DNA from: Bradyrhizobium prioriisuperbiae
GTDB lineage: Bacteria > Pseudomonadota > Alphaproteobacteria > Rhizobiales > Xanthobacteraceae
DNA length: 64,000 bases
Direction of reading: 5' to 3'
Assembly: GCF_032397745.1 (NCBI RefSeq)
Contig: NZ_CP135921.1
Location: 3,038,001 to 3,102,000 of the forward strand
In this document: in pieces, positions 34,188-43,072 of the stretch
Layout: the number at the start of each line of letters is the position of its first letter
How positions within the stretch are numbered: position 1 is the first letter of the stretch
The notes under the pieces: generated by a model
Told to the model about the DNA's origin: nothing
Database searches by the model: none
Seen by the model: the letters and a program-made list of their open reading frames with translations, nothing else
Made by a program: the position numbers and the translations under genes

Positions 34188-35474
34188 ATGTCCAATAAAT
34201 TTACTCGCTACATTCTCATTGCCATGGTGCTCGGCATCGTTGTCGGCACCGCCGTTTATGAATATCTGCCGGACAATCGATCGGAAGTCGCCTCCAGCAT
34301 TAATCTGATCGCGATGCTGTTCCTGCGTCTGATCAAGATGATCATCGCTCCCCTGGTGTTCGCGACGCTGGTCGGCGGTATTGCCCACATGGGCAGCGGC
34401 TCCAAGCTCGGGCGAATTTTCGCCAAGACGATGGGCTGGTTCGTCACCGCTTCATTCGTTTCCTTGCTGCTCGGCCTGATCATGGTCAATCTGCTGCAGC
34501 CGGGCGCGAACTTTCCAGGCACACTGCCGGCGGCGACCCAGTCGACAGGTCTGCCGGTGTCGGCTTTCTCCCTCGAAAAATTCCTGACCCATCTGATCCC
34601 GACCTCGATCGCGGATGCGATGGCGCAAAACGAAATCCTGCAGATCGTGATCTTTGCGGTGTTCTTCTCGGTGGCAATGGGCGCCATGCCGGAACGCTCG
34701 AAGCCGATGCTGGCGCTGATCGATGATCTCGGTCACATCATGCTCAAGGTGACAAGTTATGTGATGCTGTTTGCGCCGCTCGCGGTGTTCGCGGCGGTGG
34801 CGGCAACGGTGGCCAAGAACGGCCTTGGCGTGTTGTGGAAGCTGGTCGTCTTCATGGGCGGTTTCTACCTGTCGCTCGCCATTCTGTGGGGCATCCTCGT
34901 CGTGGTCGGCTTCATCGTCATCGGACCGCGCTACAGCCACCTGCTGCGGCTGATCCGCGAACCGCTGATAATCGCGTTCTCGACCGCGAGTTCGGAAGCG
35001 GCCTATCCAAAGACGCTGGAGGGGCTCAACCGCTTTGGCGCCTCGTCGCGCATATCCAGCTTCGTGCTGCCGCTGGGTTACTCGTTCAACCTCGACGGCA
35101 CCATGATGTACTGCACGTTCGCCAGTATCTTCATCGCGCAGTCCTATCACATCGAGATGTCGCTCGGCACCCAGCTCGCCATGCTGGCGACGCTGATGAT
35201 CACCTCGAAGGGCGTCGCGGGCGTGCCCCGCGCGTCGCTGGTGGTGATCGCCTCGACGCTGGCCCAGTTCAACATCCCCGAAGCGGGGCTGCTGATGATC
35301 ATGGGCATCGACACCTTCCTCGACATGGGCCGCAGCGCCACCAATGTGATCGGCAACTCGCTGGCCACTGCTGTCGTCGCCAAGTGGGAAGGCGAACTCG
35401 CGCCCGAGCACGAACTGCGTTCGGACGACGTGGTGCCGCCCGACGCGATTCCCGGAGAGCCGGTTCCCGCATAA
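34188..35474 (+). CDS. dicarboxylate/amino acid:cation symporter (DAACS family)
   Basis: This 428-residue DctA/GltP-type carrier has the hairpin-loop serine motif STASSEAAYPKTLEGLNRFG and the substrate and cation region FNLDGTMMYCTFASIFIAQ. It imports C4-dicarboxylates or Glu/Asp with Na+ or H+. ATG at 34188 has GGGGAG upstream; the frame is open to 34128. It is followed 23 bases later by a periplasmic Glu/Asp-type binding protein, an unusual partner for a secondary carrier. Confidence 0.92.
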   Translation: MSNKFTRYILIAMVLGIVVGTAVYEYLPDNRSEVASSINLIAMLFLRLIKMIIAPLVFATLVGGIAHMGSGSKLGRIFAKTMGWFVTASFVSLLLGLIMVNLLQPGANFPGTLPAATQSTGLPVSAFSLEKFLTHLIPTSIADAMAQNEILQIVIFAVFFSVAMGAMPERSKPMLALIDDLGHIMLKVTSYVMLFAPLAVFAAVAATVAKNGLGVLWKLVVFMGGFYLSLAILWGILVVVGFIVIGPRYSHLLRLIREPLIIAFSTASSEAAYPKTLEGLNRFGASSRISSFVLPLGYSFNLDGTMMYCTFASIFIAQSYHIEMSLGTQLAMLATLMITSKGVAGVPRASLVVIASTLAQFNIPEAGLLMIMGIDTFLDMGRSATNVIGNSLATAVVAKWEGELAPEHELRSDDVVPPDAIPGEPVPA

Positions 35475-35497
35475 GTTTCCAAAGATTGGAGCGACCG

Positions 35498-36421
35498 ATG
35501 CGTGAATCCGTCAAGACCATGGTTCGGGCGGCCGTGCTGGCCGCCCTTGTCTGGATGCCGGCCACCGCCGGCGCCCAGACCGTCGAGGGAGCGCTCAGTC
35601 CCACCCTCGCCAACATCAAGAAGACCCAGACCGTGCGGCTTGGGTATCGCGATGACTCGCTGCCGTTTTCGTTTCTCGATCACGCCAACCGTCCGATCGG
35701 CTACAGCCTCGAAATCTGCGAGGCGATTGTCGAGGAGATCGGAACCGTGGTCGATGAGGCGAATCTCAAGATCGATTATGTCAAGGTCACCGTCGACAAC
35801 CGGATTCCGCCTGTCGTCGAGAACAAGATCGATTTCGAGTGCGGCTCGACCACGGCGAACGCCGAACGCGGCAAGCTGGTCGCGTTCTCGCCGATGATGT
35901 ATGTGTCCGGCACCAAATTGATGGTGTCCAAGGCGTCTGCGATCAACGAGGCGAAGGACTTGAAGGGAAAGACCCTGGTGGTGTTGAAAGGCACCACCAA
36001 CGAGCAGGCCATGCACCTGGTCGATACCAAGTTTTCGCTGGGCCTGAAATTCGTGGCCGTCGACAATCGCGAACAGGCCTACCAGGCCCTGATCGACCAG
36101 AAGGCGGACGCCTTCGCGAGCGACGATATCCTGCTGTTCGGACTGATCGCGCTGCACAAGTCGCAGGACAAGTTCCGGGTCACCAGCGATTATCTGTCCT
36201 ACGATCCCTACGGCATCATGTTCCGCAAGGGTGAGCGGCAGGTGACCGAAGTGGTGGAGCGGGCGATGCGCCGGCTTGCCACTAACCAGGACCTGCTGCC
36301 GCTCTACAGGAAGTGGTTCGTCGGGCGCCTGCCCACCGGCGAGCGGCTGAATGTGCCGATTTCGGCGCAGCTGGAGGATTCGTTCAGGGTCCTCGACGAA
36401 TCGAGCACAGGCAGTAGGTAG
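35498..36421 (+). CDS. amino-acid (GltI-type) periplasmic binding protein, orphan
   Basis: This 307-residue SBP_bac_3 protein has a signal peptide ending ATAGAQ. The mature part begins TLANIKKTQTVRLGYRDDSLPFSFLD and includes IGYSLEICEAIV and the ligand-site region DFECGSTTANAERGK, which resembles glutamate/aspartate-binding GltI. No ABC permease or ATPase gene follows. It lies 23 bases after the DAACS symporter gene, so the two probably form an operon. The much longer open frame upstream (to 34835) is antisense-like overlap and was not used. Confidence 0.88.
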   Translation: MRESVKTMVRAAVLAALVWMPATAGAQTVEGALSPTLANIKKTQTVRLGYRDDSLPFSFLDHANRPIGYSLEICEAIVEEIGTVVDEANLKIDYVKVTVDNRIPPVVENKIDFECGSTTANAERGKLVAFSPMMYVSGTKLMVSKASAINEAKDLKGKTLVVLKGTTNEQAMHLVDTKFSLGLKFVAVDNREQAYQALIDQKADAFASDDILLFGLIALHKSQDKFRVTSDYLSYDPYGIMFRKGERQVTEVVERAMRRLATNQDLLPLYRKWFVGRLPTGERLNVPISAQLEDSFRVLDESSTGSR

Positions 36422-36446
36422 GACCTCTGGACACGATCCCCTCTTT

Positions 36447-36800
36447 TGTCGTTGCCGGGCTTGTCCTCCGCGACTTCGGCTTCGCCGAAGTCGCGGAAAC
36501 AACCTCGCTTAGGGACGCAGTGCCCTCTTAAGCGGGATCACCGGGACAAGCCCCATAGGTGCTAAGAACTGAAGCGTCTCGTCACTTTCAGTGTCGTCCC
36601 CCGGCTTGACCTCTGCGACTCGGCGAAGCCGAGTCGCGCTTGGGACCCAGTAAACGCAGGCGTTCGTAATATGCTCTGTGCTTAGGGCACTCACACCGGG
36701 CATACTGGATGCCCGCTTCGCGGGCATGACAGCAGAATGTGGGAGACACCTCGGCGCACAAACAGGGAATCTTAGCGCCCATGGGGACAAGCCCGGTGAT
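36447..36800. repeat. mosaic of palindromic intergenic repeats
   Basis: The 485-base gap between genes (36422-36906) is a patchwork of palindromes. Perfect hairpins with 3-base loops occur at 36468-36496 (13-bp stem), 36615-36637 (10-bp stem) and 36709-36727 (8-bp stem). Around them are broken copies of the GTTGCCGGGCTTG...ACAAGCCCGGTGATGAC unit also seen at 2231-2331. The first hairpin begins about 46 bases after the binding-protein stop and may end its transcript. No open reading frame here is credible. Confidence 0.8.
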
Positions 36801-36906
36801 GACGATAGTGGGTGGGACGCCTTCGTCTCCCGCAATAATGACAGGGGAGATGTGAATCTGACAGGCGACATCTGGGGCAGGCATCGCACGTCTGCGGACG
36901 GCGGCC

Positions 36907-37206
36907 TCAGCCTTGCGCCAAGAATGCGCGGACCAGTTCGTCCCATTCCTCATCGAGCGTCAGCCGCGACGGCGGGGCACCGTAGCGGCGATACCAGTAC
37001 GCGGCATTGGAGTGATCGCCTTCCTTGCGATGGAGGTAGGCGTGCACGTGCATACCCGCCGCATCGTCGCGCTCCTGGGCGCGCTCATGCGCCTTGCCCC
37101 AATCGCACTTTGCATCCCACCACAAGGCCTGCAGGGCGAGGCTCAGGTCGGCGGGCGGCTGCGAGTGCGCAGTTGAGTCTCTGAAGGTTTGCAGATCCAA
37201 TTTCAT
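36907..37206 (-). CDS. conserved hypothetical small protein
   Basis: This 99-residue soluble protein begins MKLDLQTFRDST and contains LSLALQALWWDAKCDWGKAHERAQE, HAYLHRKEGDHSNAAYWYRRYG and a C-terminal EEWDELVRAFL. The helical, tetratricopeptide-like composition (paired helices with NAAYWYRR) suggests a small repeat-type fold. It looks like a widespread but uncharacterised family. ATG at 37206 has GGAGACGCTCC upstream. Function unknown. Confidence 0.75.
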   Translation of the reverse strand: MKLDLQTFRDSTAHSQPPADLSLALQALWWDAKCDWGKAHERAQERDDAAGMHVHAYLHRKEGDHSNAAYWYRRYGAPPSRLTLDEEWDELVRAFLAQG

Positions 37207-37264
37207 GGAGCGTCTCCAGACCTGGTGCGAGTTCAAGATGCCGCCTGGCTGTCAGTCTCGGCGA

Positions 37265-38263
37265 TTATCGCGGTTCGCCGGAAAAGCCGTGCCGCAGTTC
37301 GGACAACCGGTCGAGTGCCACTTTCGGCAGTGGACCTTTCTCGACCGCAGCGAGGGCGTCGTCGAACTGTTGTGGCGTCGCGATGCCGATCAGAAGTGTC
37401 CCCATCGCCGCGTGAGACAGCGCGAACCGTGTCGCGGCCTCCGCCAGGCTCGCGGCAAACCCGTCCTTCACCAGCGCCATGAGACGTCGTGCGCGATCGA
37501 GATCGGCATCGTAGCTCATGGCCGAACCGATCGGCTCGGGCGCGGGACTGGCGATCGGATGGCGCTCGGCCGCGCCCGACAGCGCGCCCCCGGCGAGCAC
37601 GCGGATGCCCACCACGCCGACGCCGGCCGTGGTAGCGTGATCGAACAACCGGCCATAATCTTGTGCCGGATAATTCGCCGGCAAGTCCTCGGCGGCCGAT
37701 GGATTGAGCATGTTGTAGACGACCTGTGCGCTGTCGAAAGCGCGGGAGTCGATTACCTGCTGCAGGGGCGCGGTGTCGCCGACGGCGGTGATCCCGAGGA
37801 AGCGGGTCTTTCCCTGCTCGCGAAGGCGCGTGAATGCCGGCACCACATCGTCGAGCACCTGTCGGGCGCTCAGCGTTCCTTCGCCGCCTGTTGCGGTGAT
37901 CGGATTGTGCAGGTGAAAGATGTCGACCCGGTCGAGACCAAGCCGCGCCAGGCTGCCTTCGAGTGACGCTGCTGCGGCGTTGCCGATACAGCCGTCGTCA
38001 CCTGGAAGCAACCGGACCTTGGTGCCGACGAACACATTGGCTGGCTTCAAATTCCGTAAAATGCGGCCGAGGTTCTTTTCCGACTCGCCGTTGCCATACT
38101 GTACGGCGGTGTCGAAGTAATTCACGCTGGCGTCGACGGCCCGCGCGACGGCGCGCTCCTGGTCGGCCGGGTCGCCGCGCACCATCAGTCCGCCGACGGC
38201 ACCGCATCCGAAGCCGAGCACCGAGAGCTTCAGTCCCGTGCGTCCAAAGTTGCGCAACTGCAT
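37265..38263 (-). CDS. aldo/keto reductase
   Basis: This 332-residue AKR-fold oxidoreductase carries the catalytic set Asp and Tyr in NYFDTAVQYGNGESEKNLG, Lys in VFVGTKVRL and His in VDIFHLHNP. The substrate is unknown. It is on the same strand as the small protein at 36907-37206 and 140 bases before the LysR gene. Confidence 0.88.
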   Translation of the reverse strand: MQLRNFGRTGLKLSVLGFGCGAVGGLMVRGDPADQERAVARAVDASVNYFDTAVQYGNGESEKNLGRILRNLKPANVFVGTKVRLLPGDDGCIGNAAAASLEGSLARLGLDRVDIFHLHNPITATGGEGTLSARQVLDDVVPAFTRLREQGKTRFLGITAVGDTAPLQQVIDSRAFDSAQVVYNMLNPSAAEDLPANYPAQDYGRLFDHATTAGVGVVGIRVLAGGALSGAAERHPIASPAPEPIGSAMSYDADLDRARRLMALVKDGFAASLAEAATRFALSHAAMGTLLIGIATPQQFDDALAAVEKGPLPKVALDRLSELRHGFSGEPR

Positions 38264-38403
38264 TGCTGTTTCTCCGACTGTGCGTCAGGGGGCATGAATT
38301 CGCCGAATGGGCAAGGATATCATATCGAGCGCGCATGACTTGTTACTGATATGGCGAGACCGAGCGCGAAGGTTCGCACGACGTCACACGCCGGCTCCGC
38401 GCA

Positions 38404-39306
38404 TCATCCCGCGGCCTGCGTCCTCTGTCCTTGCGCCAATTCCACCGCCATCTGCGCCACCAGTTCGACCGCCAGCGCATCGGGGGACGCGAGCCAGCTT
38501 GCGGAAAACGTCAGCGACGGGATCGAGATGGTGGTCTTGAGCAGTTGCAGCCGGCCGTCGGCGATCTCGTTCTCGACAATGGCGGTCGGGATCACAGCGA
38601 TGCCGAGGCCCTCGATCGCCATGTGGATCACGGTGGCCAGCGACGCGCTGGCGTGCAGCCGCACCGAAGGCAGGTCGGAGCGGTTGAACAGCGAGCGGAT
38701 CAGCTCGTAGGGTTGGGTCTTGCGCGGGAATGTGATCATCGGAAATTGCGCGAGATCGTGCGCGGTCATGGTCTTGTCCCCGAGCTTCAGCGCGGGGCTG
38801 GCGAGGAAGCCGTTCGGGTACGCGCACAGCACCCGATTGCGCACCGTCGGCGCGGTCAGCGGTCCCAGCAGGAACGCCAGATCGATCTCCTGCGCCAGCA
38901 GCCGGGCGCGCAGGTTCGGGGTGATGTCGACCTCGATTTCCAGCGACAGGTTCGGATAGGTGGTGTTCACATCCTTGATCAGGCGCGACAGCCAGGTGTG
39001 AACGATGGTTTCCGACACGCCGAGCCGTAGTACGCCGCGCATGGCGGTGCGGTCGCGCACCGCCGCTAGCATCTCTGCGCGCAGCCCGATCAGCTTCTCG
39101 GCATAAAGCATCATCTGCCGGCCGCTCGGCGTCGGCAGCGCCGCGCGGTTGTCCCGCTGCAGCAGCCGCACGCCCATCTCGGCCTCGAGCTGCGCGATAC
39201 GCTGGGAGATCGCCGGCTGGGTGGTATTGAGCTTGTGCGCGGCGCCGCGGAAGCTGCCGAGGGCCACCACCCAGACGAACGTCTCGATGTTTTTGAAATC
39301 TACCAT
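38404..39306 (-). CDS. LysR family transcriptional regulator
   Basis: This 300-residue protein has an N-terminal winged helix (NIETFVWVVALGSFRGAAHKLNTTQPAISQRIAQLEAEMGVRLLQRD) and a LysR substrate-binding domain. It is divergent from the D-glutamate-cyclase-family gene at 39497. A GATAA-N7-TTATC palindrome sits between them, so it probably regulates that gene and the catabolic region beyond. Confidence 0.93.
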   Translation of the reverse strand: MVDFKNIETFVWVVALGSFRGAAHKLNTTQPAISQRIAQLEAEMGVRLLQRDNRAALPTPSGRQMMLYAEKLIGLRAEMLAAVRDRTAMRGVLRLGVSETIVHTWLSRLIKDVNTTYPNLSLEIEVDITPNLRARLLAQEIDLAFLLGPLTAPTVRNRVLCAYPNGFLASPALKLGDKTMTAHDLAQFPMITFPRKTQPYELIRSLFNRSDLPSVRLHASASLATVIHMAIEGLGIAVIPTAIVENEIADGRLQLLKTTISIPSLTFSASWLASPDALAVELVAQMAVELAQGQRTQAAG

Positions 39307-39328
39307 CCGCCAAACCCGTAAAAGGGTA

Positions 39329-39345
39329 GATAAGTCAGATTTATC
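39329..39345. promoter_or_regulatory. LysR-type binding palindrome
   Basis: GATAAGTCAGATTTATC has 5-bp inverted arms around 7 bases, matching the T-N11-A pattern of LysR sites, and lies 23 bases upstream of the LysR start in the divergent promoter region. Confidence 0.5.
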
Positions 39346-39496
39346 GATCTTGATCCAAAAAGACGATTAGACATTATCGTGTCACAATGGTCCCCTGTCG
39401 AGAGGAACGATCCTTGCAAAGCGCAGGGACCGAAAAGACAGGGACCGCAATCGGCAACCGAGATCGGGGACCGAGTAAGGCGGGACCAAGAAAAAA

Positions 39497-40321
39497 ATGG
39501 ATGTGTTTATGTCTATCAGCCAACCGCAGGACTCACTCGCCGCCCCGCAAGCTGGCCGGGAGGCCCGTCTGGCCTGCCGCACCGGCCAGATCACCGGTTC
39601 GACCGCCAACATCGCCAACGGATATGTGCAGGGCAACCTGGCCATCCTGCCGGAAAAGCTGGCGGCGTCGTTTCACCGCTTCTGCCAGTTCAATCCCAAG
39701 CCGTGCCCGATCATCGGCATCTCCGAAGTCGGTAACCCGCGAATCCCTTCGCTCGGGATCGATCTCGATATCCGCACCGACCTGCCGCGCTACCGGGTCT
39801 GGCGCGACGGCAAGCTGATCGAAGAGCCGACCGACATCATGGCGCACTGGCGCAGCGATCTTGTCGCGTTCGTGATCGGATGCTCGCAATCGTTCGAAGG
39901 CGCGTTGATGGCCGACGGTCTCGGCCTCCGTCATATCGAGGAGGATTGCACGGTGCCGATGTATCGCACCAATGTGCCGTGCGTGCCGGCGGGACCGTTC
40001 GCGGGCCCGATGGTGGTATCGATGCGTCCGTTCAAGCCGGCCGATGCAATCCGCGCGATCCAGATCACGACGCGGTTTCCTTCGGTGCATGGTGCGCCGG
40101 TGCATCTCAGCAACCCGACCGACATCGGCATTGCCGACATCGGCAAGCCCGACTATGGCGACGCGGTGAGCATCGGGCACGATGAAGTGCCGGTATTTTG
40201 GGCGTGTGGCGTGACTCCGCAATCGGTCATTCTGGAATCGCGTCCCGATTTCGCCATCACCCATGCGCCGGGTGCCATGCTCATCACCGATCGGCGCAAC
40301 ACTGAATTCGCCATCCAATAG
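39497..40321 (+). CDS. putative hydro-lyase of the D-glutamate cyclase family (DUF1445/YcsI)
   Basis: This 274-residue protein matches the YcsI/DUF1445 family: [70 protein letters not shown] and [13 protein letters not shown]. In Bacillus subtilis ycsI lies beside the 5-oxoprolinase genes. The family is named after D-glutamate cyclase, which makes 5-oxo-D-proline. The 5-oxoprolinase gene downstream here fits the same link. ATG at 39497 or 39509 are both possible. Confidence 0.85.
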   Translation: MDVFMSISQPQDSLAAPQAGREARLACRTGQITGSTANIANGYVQGNLAILPEKLAASFHRFCQFNPKPCPIIGISEVGNPRIPSLGIDLDIRTDLPRYRVWRDGKLIEEPTDIMAHWRSDLVAFVIGCSQSFEGALMADGLGLRHIEEDCTVPMYRTNVPCVPAGPFAGPMVVSMRPFKPADAIRAIQITTRFPSVHGAPVHLSNPTDIGIADIGKPDYGDAVSIGHDEVPVFWACGVTPQSVILESRPDFAITHAPGAMLITDRRNTEFAIQ

Positions 40322-40373
40322 CGAAAACATCGACGCCGCATACCGGCGCTCTTAACCTCCAGGAGTCATCTCG

Positions 40374-41615
40374 ATGAATCGTCGTGAAGTTCTGCTATCC
40401 GGCGCCGCGCTGTCCCTGCTCGGGACGCGCGCCTTGGCCCAGTCCGGCGGAGAAATTCCCGTCGGCGTGATCTATCCGCTGTCGGGTTCAAGCGCCCAGG
40501 TCGGCGTCGATGCGCGTCATGCGCTGGAGACCGCGGCCGAGATCGTCAACAACAGCTACGACCTCGATCTGCCGACGGCGAAAAACGCCGGCCTCCCTGG
40601 GCTCGGCAACGCTAAGATCAAGCTGATCTTCGCCGATCATCAGGCCGACCCGCAGAAGGGGCGCGCCGAAACCGAGCGGCTGATCACCCAGGAAAAGGTT
40701 GTCGCCATCATCGGCGCCTACCATTCGTCGGTATCAGCCACGGCGAGCGCGACCTGCGAACGTTACGGCGTTCCCTATGTGGCGGCGGATTCGTCATCGC
40801 CCAGCCTGCACACCCGCGGGCTGAAGTTCTTCTTCCGCCCCGCCGCGCACGACGAGATGTTCTCGCTTGGGATGTTCGAGTTTCTCGACGCGCAGAAGAA
40901 GGCCGGCAAGAAGGTCGACACCCTCGGCATCTTCTATGAGGACACGATTTTCGGCACCGATTCCTCGAACGTGCAGCGCAAGCTCGCGGCCGAGCGCGGC
41001 TACAAGATCGTGGCCGACATCAAGTACAAGTCCAATTCGCCGTCATTGACCGCCGAAGTGCAGCAGCTCAAGTCGGCCAATCCGGACGTGCTGCTGCCGT
41101 CGAGCTACACCACCGACGCCATCCTGTTGATGAAGACCATGGATGAGCTCGGTTACAAGCCGAAGAACATCGTGGCCCAGGCTGCGGGCTTTTCGGAAAA
41201 GGCGTTCTTCGATGCAGTCGGCGACAAGGCGATCGGCATCATCTCGCGCGCCAGCTTCTCGCTCGACATGGCGCAGAAGCGGCCCAGCATCCTCAAGGTC
41301 AACGAGATGTTCAAGGCCCGTGCCGGGCGCGACCTCAACGACAACACCTCGCGTCAGTTGATGGCGGTCCTGGTGCTGGCGGATGCGATTGACCGCGCCA
41401 AGTCGGCCGACGGCGAAAAGATCCGGGCCGCGCTGGCGGCAACCGATATTCCTGGCGACCGCACCATCATGCCGTGGAAGCGGGTCAAGTTCGGGGCCGA
41501 TGGGCAGAACGTCGACGCCGACCCCGTGCTGATTCAATATATCGGCGGCAAGTTCGTTACCGTTTATCCCACCTCGGTGGCGGTCGCCGAGCCGCTCTGG
41601 CCGATGAACGCGTAA
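40374..41615 (+). CDS. branched-chain-type ABC transporter substrate-binding protein
   Basis: This 413-residue Peripla_BP_6 protein starts with a twin-arginine-like leader (MNRREVLLSGAALSLLGTRALAQ). It contains VIYPLSGSSAQVGVDARHALETAAEIVNN and an AIIGAYHSSVSATASATCERYG ligand region. It is the binding protein for the livHMGF genes that resume at 43073; an insertion sequence now lies between. The ligand may be an amino acid such as 5-oxoproline or glutamate, judged only from context. Confidence 0.9.
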   Translation: MNRREVLLSGAALSLLGTRALAQSGGEIPVGVIYPLSGSSAQVGVDARHALETAAEIVNNSYDLDLPTAKNAGLPGLGNAKIKLIFADHQADPQKGRAETERLITQEKVVAIIGAYHSSVSATASATCERYGVPYVAADSSSPSLHTRGLKFFFRPAAHDEMFSLGMFEFLDAQKKAGKKVDTLGIFYEDTIFGTDSSNVQRKLAAERGYKIVADIKYKSNSPSLTAEVQQLKSANPDVLLPSSYTTDAILLMKTMDELGYKPKNIVAQAAGFSEKAFFDAVGDKAIGIISRASFSLDMAQKRPSILKVNEMFKARAGRDLNDNTSRQLMAVLVLADAIDRAKSADGEKIRAALAATDIPGDRTIMPWKRVKFGADGQNVDADPVLIQYIGGKFVTVYPTSVAVAEPLWPMNA

Positions 41616-41685
41616 AGCTTGAGATGAGGCCTCCGCCCGCGCGGCGCGCCTCTCCATTGCGATGACGCACGGCGCACCCCTCTCC

Positions 41686-41695
41686 CCGCTTGCGG
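41686..41695. repeat. target site duplication, left copy
   Basis: CCGCTTGCGG immediately precedes the left inverted repeat of the insertion sequence and is repeated exactly at 42895-42904. Confidence 0.9.
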
Positions 41696-42894
41696 CAGGG
41701 CTATCGCATATGGCTGAGGATCTGCATGAGGAAGGTATCGTCCCAGCCGGCGCGCTTGATTTTGCGGCGCAGAGAAGCTCGATCCGGGTGAGTTCGCAGA
41801 ATGTTGAGGGCCAGCCTTCGCAGAATGGCGAGGTTCTCGGGAGCGTTGTCTTTTCGCGCACGATTGCCATCCTCGGCGAAATGGACGTCGAGGACCCAAT
41901 GAAGCTGGTTCTCGATGCCCCAGTGACTGCGCGTGACGTGCAGCAGCCGCTTGGGGGAGATGTATTTGGACAGCAAATAGTATCGCACGGCCGGGGCATC
42001 GGCCCGCCGACCCCGCAAGCGCCTGCGCGATGTGACGCGGCCCACCGCAGCCGCGCCCGGGAAGCCGTAGAGGGTGGCCAAGCTGGTATTGCGCATGATG
42101 GTCGCGCGCCGAGCTTCGCGCCGATCGTGGGTGGATTGGTTGATCTGCTCGGCGACGCTGCGCTTGCCCGATCGCGCAAACTGTTGCGTAACCGCGGTGA
42201 ACAAACGCCCGCGGTTTGCCTTGATCGCCAGAACATAGTGGCCGCCACGCTCGCGCACCGCTGCCGCAAAGGCTCGGTGGCAATGCAGTGCGTCGGCTGT
42301 AACGATGCAGCCTTCGAGGGACAGAAGCTCGAGCACTTCCAAAGCGCCCGCCGTCTCGTTGCGACCGGGTGCTTTCTGCTGGGCCAAAGCCATACGGGCG
42401 TCCACCGCAAAGACGTTGACCAGATGCAGCGGCGTGGCCTTGCCACCGCGTTCGTAGGCCCCGCGCAAAGCCTTGCCGTCGACTGCCACCACTCCAGAAA
42501 GCTTGAGCCCATTGGCCTTGGCAAAGGCGGCCATGAAACGACGGAATGCGTTCTCGAAGGCCTGCGGCTTGAGCAGGCGGAACACCCGGCTGAACGTATC
42601 GTGGCTCGGGATGCCATGCTCCAGACGCAGGAACAGCCGCAACAGCCCCTCTTTGGACTGGCCGAAGTCCGCCATATCCGAGCAGGACTCCGCCCCACAC
42701 AACGTTGCCGCCAGCGCGATGAACAACACTTCCAGCAGGTCGTGCCTTGCATTCTCCGCCCGCGGGTCTGGCAGCTGCCGAAAATTGCTCCTGAACTGCT
42801 CCATCCGACTCCCTCCGTGATCCGGGAGTCATGTTCAGAATCCGTCTTGCCTTCCAATGCAATAGGGGACGCAAAGCCATATGCGATTCCCCTG
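41696..42894 (-). mobile_element. ISAs1-family insertion sequence, complete (1199 bp)
   Basis: The ends are 20-base inverted repeats: CAGGGCTATCGCATATGGCT at 41696-41715 and, inverted, 42875-42894, identical except for positions 6-7. They are bounded by the 10-bp duplication CCGCTTGCGG, and hold one intact transposase gene whose stop lies inside the left repeat. Removing the element and one duplication restores the perfect palindrome CCCCTCTCCCCGC-TT-GCGGGGAGAGGGG, so the insertion hit the centre of a palindromic repeat. It separates the binding-protein gene from livH. Confidence 0.93.
41701..42804 (-). CDS. ISAs1-family DDE transposase
   Basis: This 367-residue transposase has an N-terminal DUF4372-like/DDE_Tnp_1-associated segment (FRQLPDPRAENARHDLLEVLFIALAATLCGAESCSDM). 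It is followed by the catalytic acids in VVAVDGKALRG, IVTADALHCH and HWGIENQLHWVLDVHFAEDGNR. The frame is uninterrupted and the length is normal for the family, so the element may still be active. It is on the strand opposite to the liv genes. Confidence 0.94.
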   Translation of the reverse strand: MEQFRSNFRQLPDPRAENARHDLLEVLFIALAATLCGAESCSDMADFGQSKEGLLRLFLRLEHGIPSHDTFSRVFRLLKPQAFENAFRRFMAAFAKANGLKLSGVVAVDGKALRGAYERGGKATPLHLVNVFAVDARMALAQQKAPGRNETAGALEVLELLSLEGCIVTADALHCHRAFAAAVRERGGHYVLAIKANRGRLFTAVTQQFARSGKRSVAEQINQSTHDRREARRATIMRNTSLATLYGFPGAAAVGRVTSRRRLRGRRADAPAVRYYLLSKYISPKRLLHVTRSHWGIENQLHWVLDVHFAEDGNRARKDNAPENLAILRRLALNILRTHPDRASLRRKIKRAGWDDTFLMQILSHMR

Positions 42895-42904
42895 CCGCTT
42901 GCGG
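42895..42904. repeat. target site duplication, right copy
   Basis: CCGCTTGCGG immediately follows the right inverted repeat and equals 41686-41695. Confidence 0.9.
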
Positions 42905-42987
42905 GGAGAGGGGTGGGGTGAGGGGCTTTTTCAATCTGCGAAGTTTGTGGCGGCGCCCCCTCCTCCGCCGCGATAGCGCACGGCGAT

Positions 42988-43009
42988 CTCTCCCCGCAAG
43001 CGGGGCGAG
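42988..43009. repeat. second palindromic repeat near the insertion sequence
   Basis: CTCTCCCCGCAAGCGGGGCGAG is a near-perfect palindrome of the same type as the one interrupted by the insertion sequence. The preceding bases (CGATAGCGCACGGCG) also resemble those before the first copy (CGATGACGCACGGCG), so the gap held a pair of related elements. Confidence 0.75.
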
Positions 43010-43072
43010 GTGACGTGCGGCGCGTTGTGATGTGTCACGAACTTCGGATGTGGGCACGAGGATGTTGCAGAC

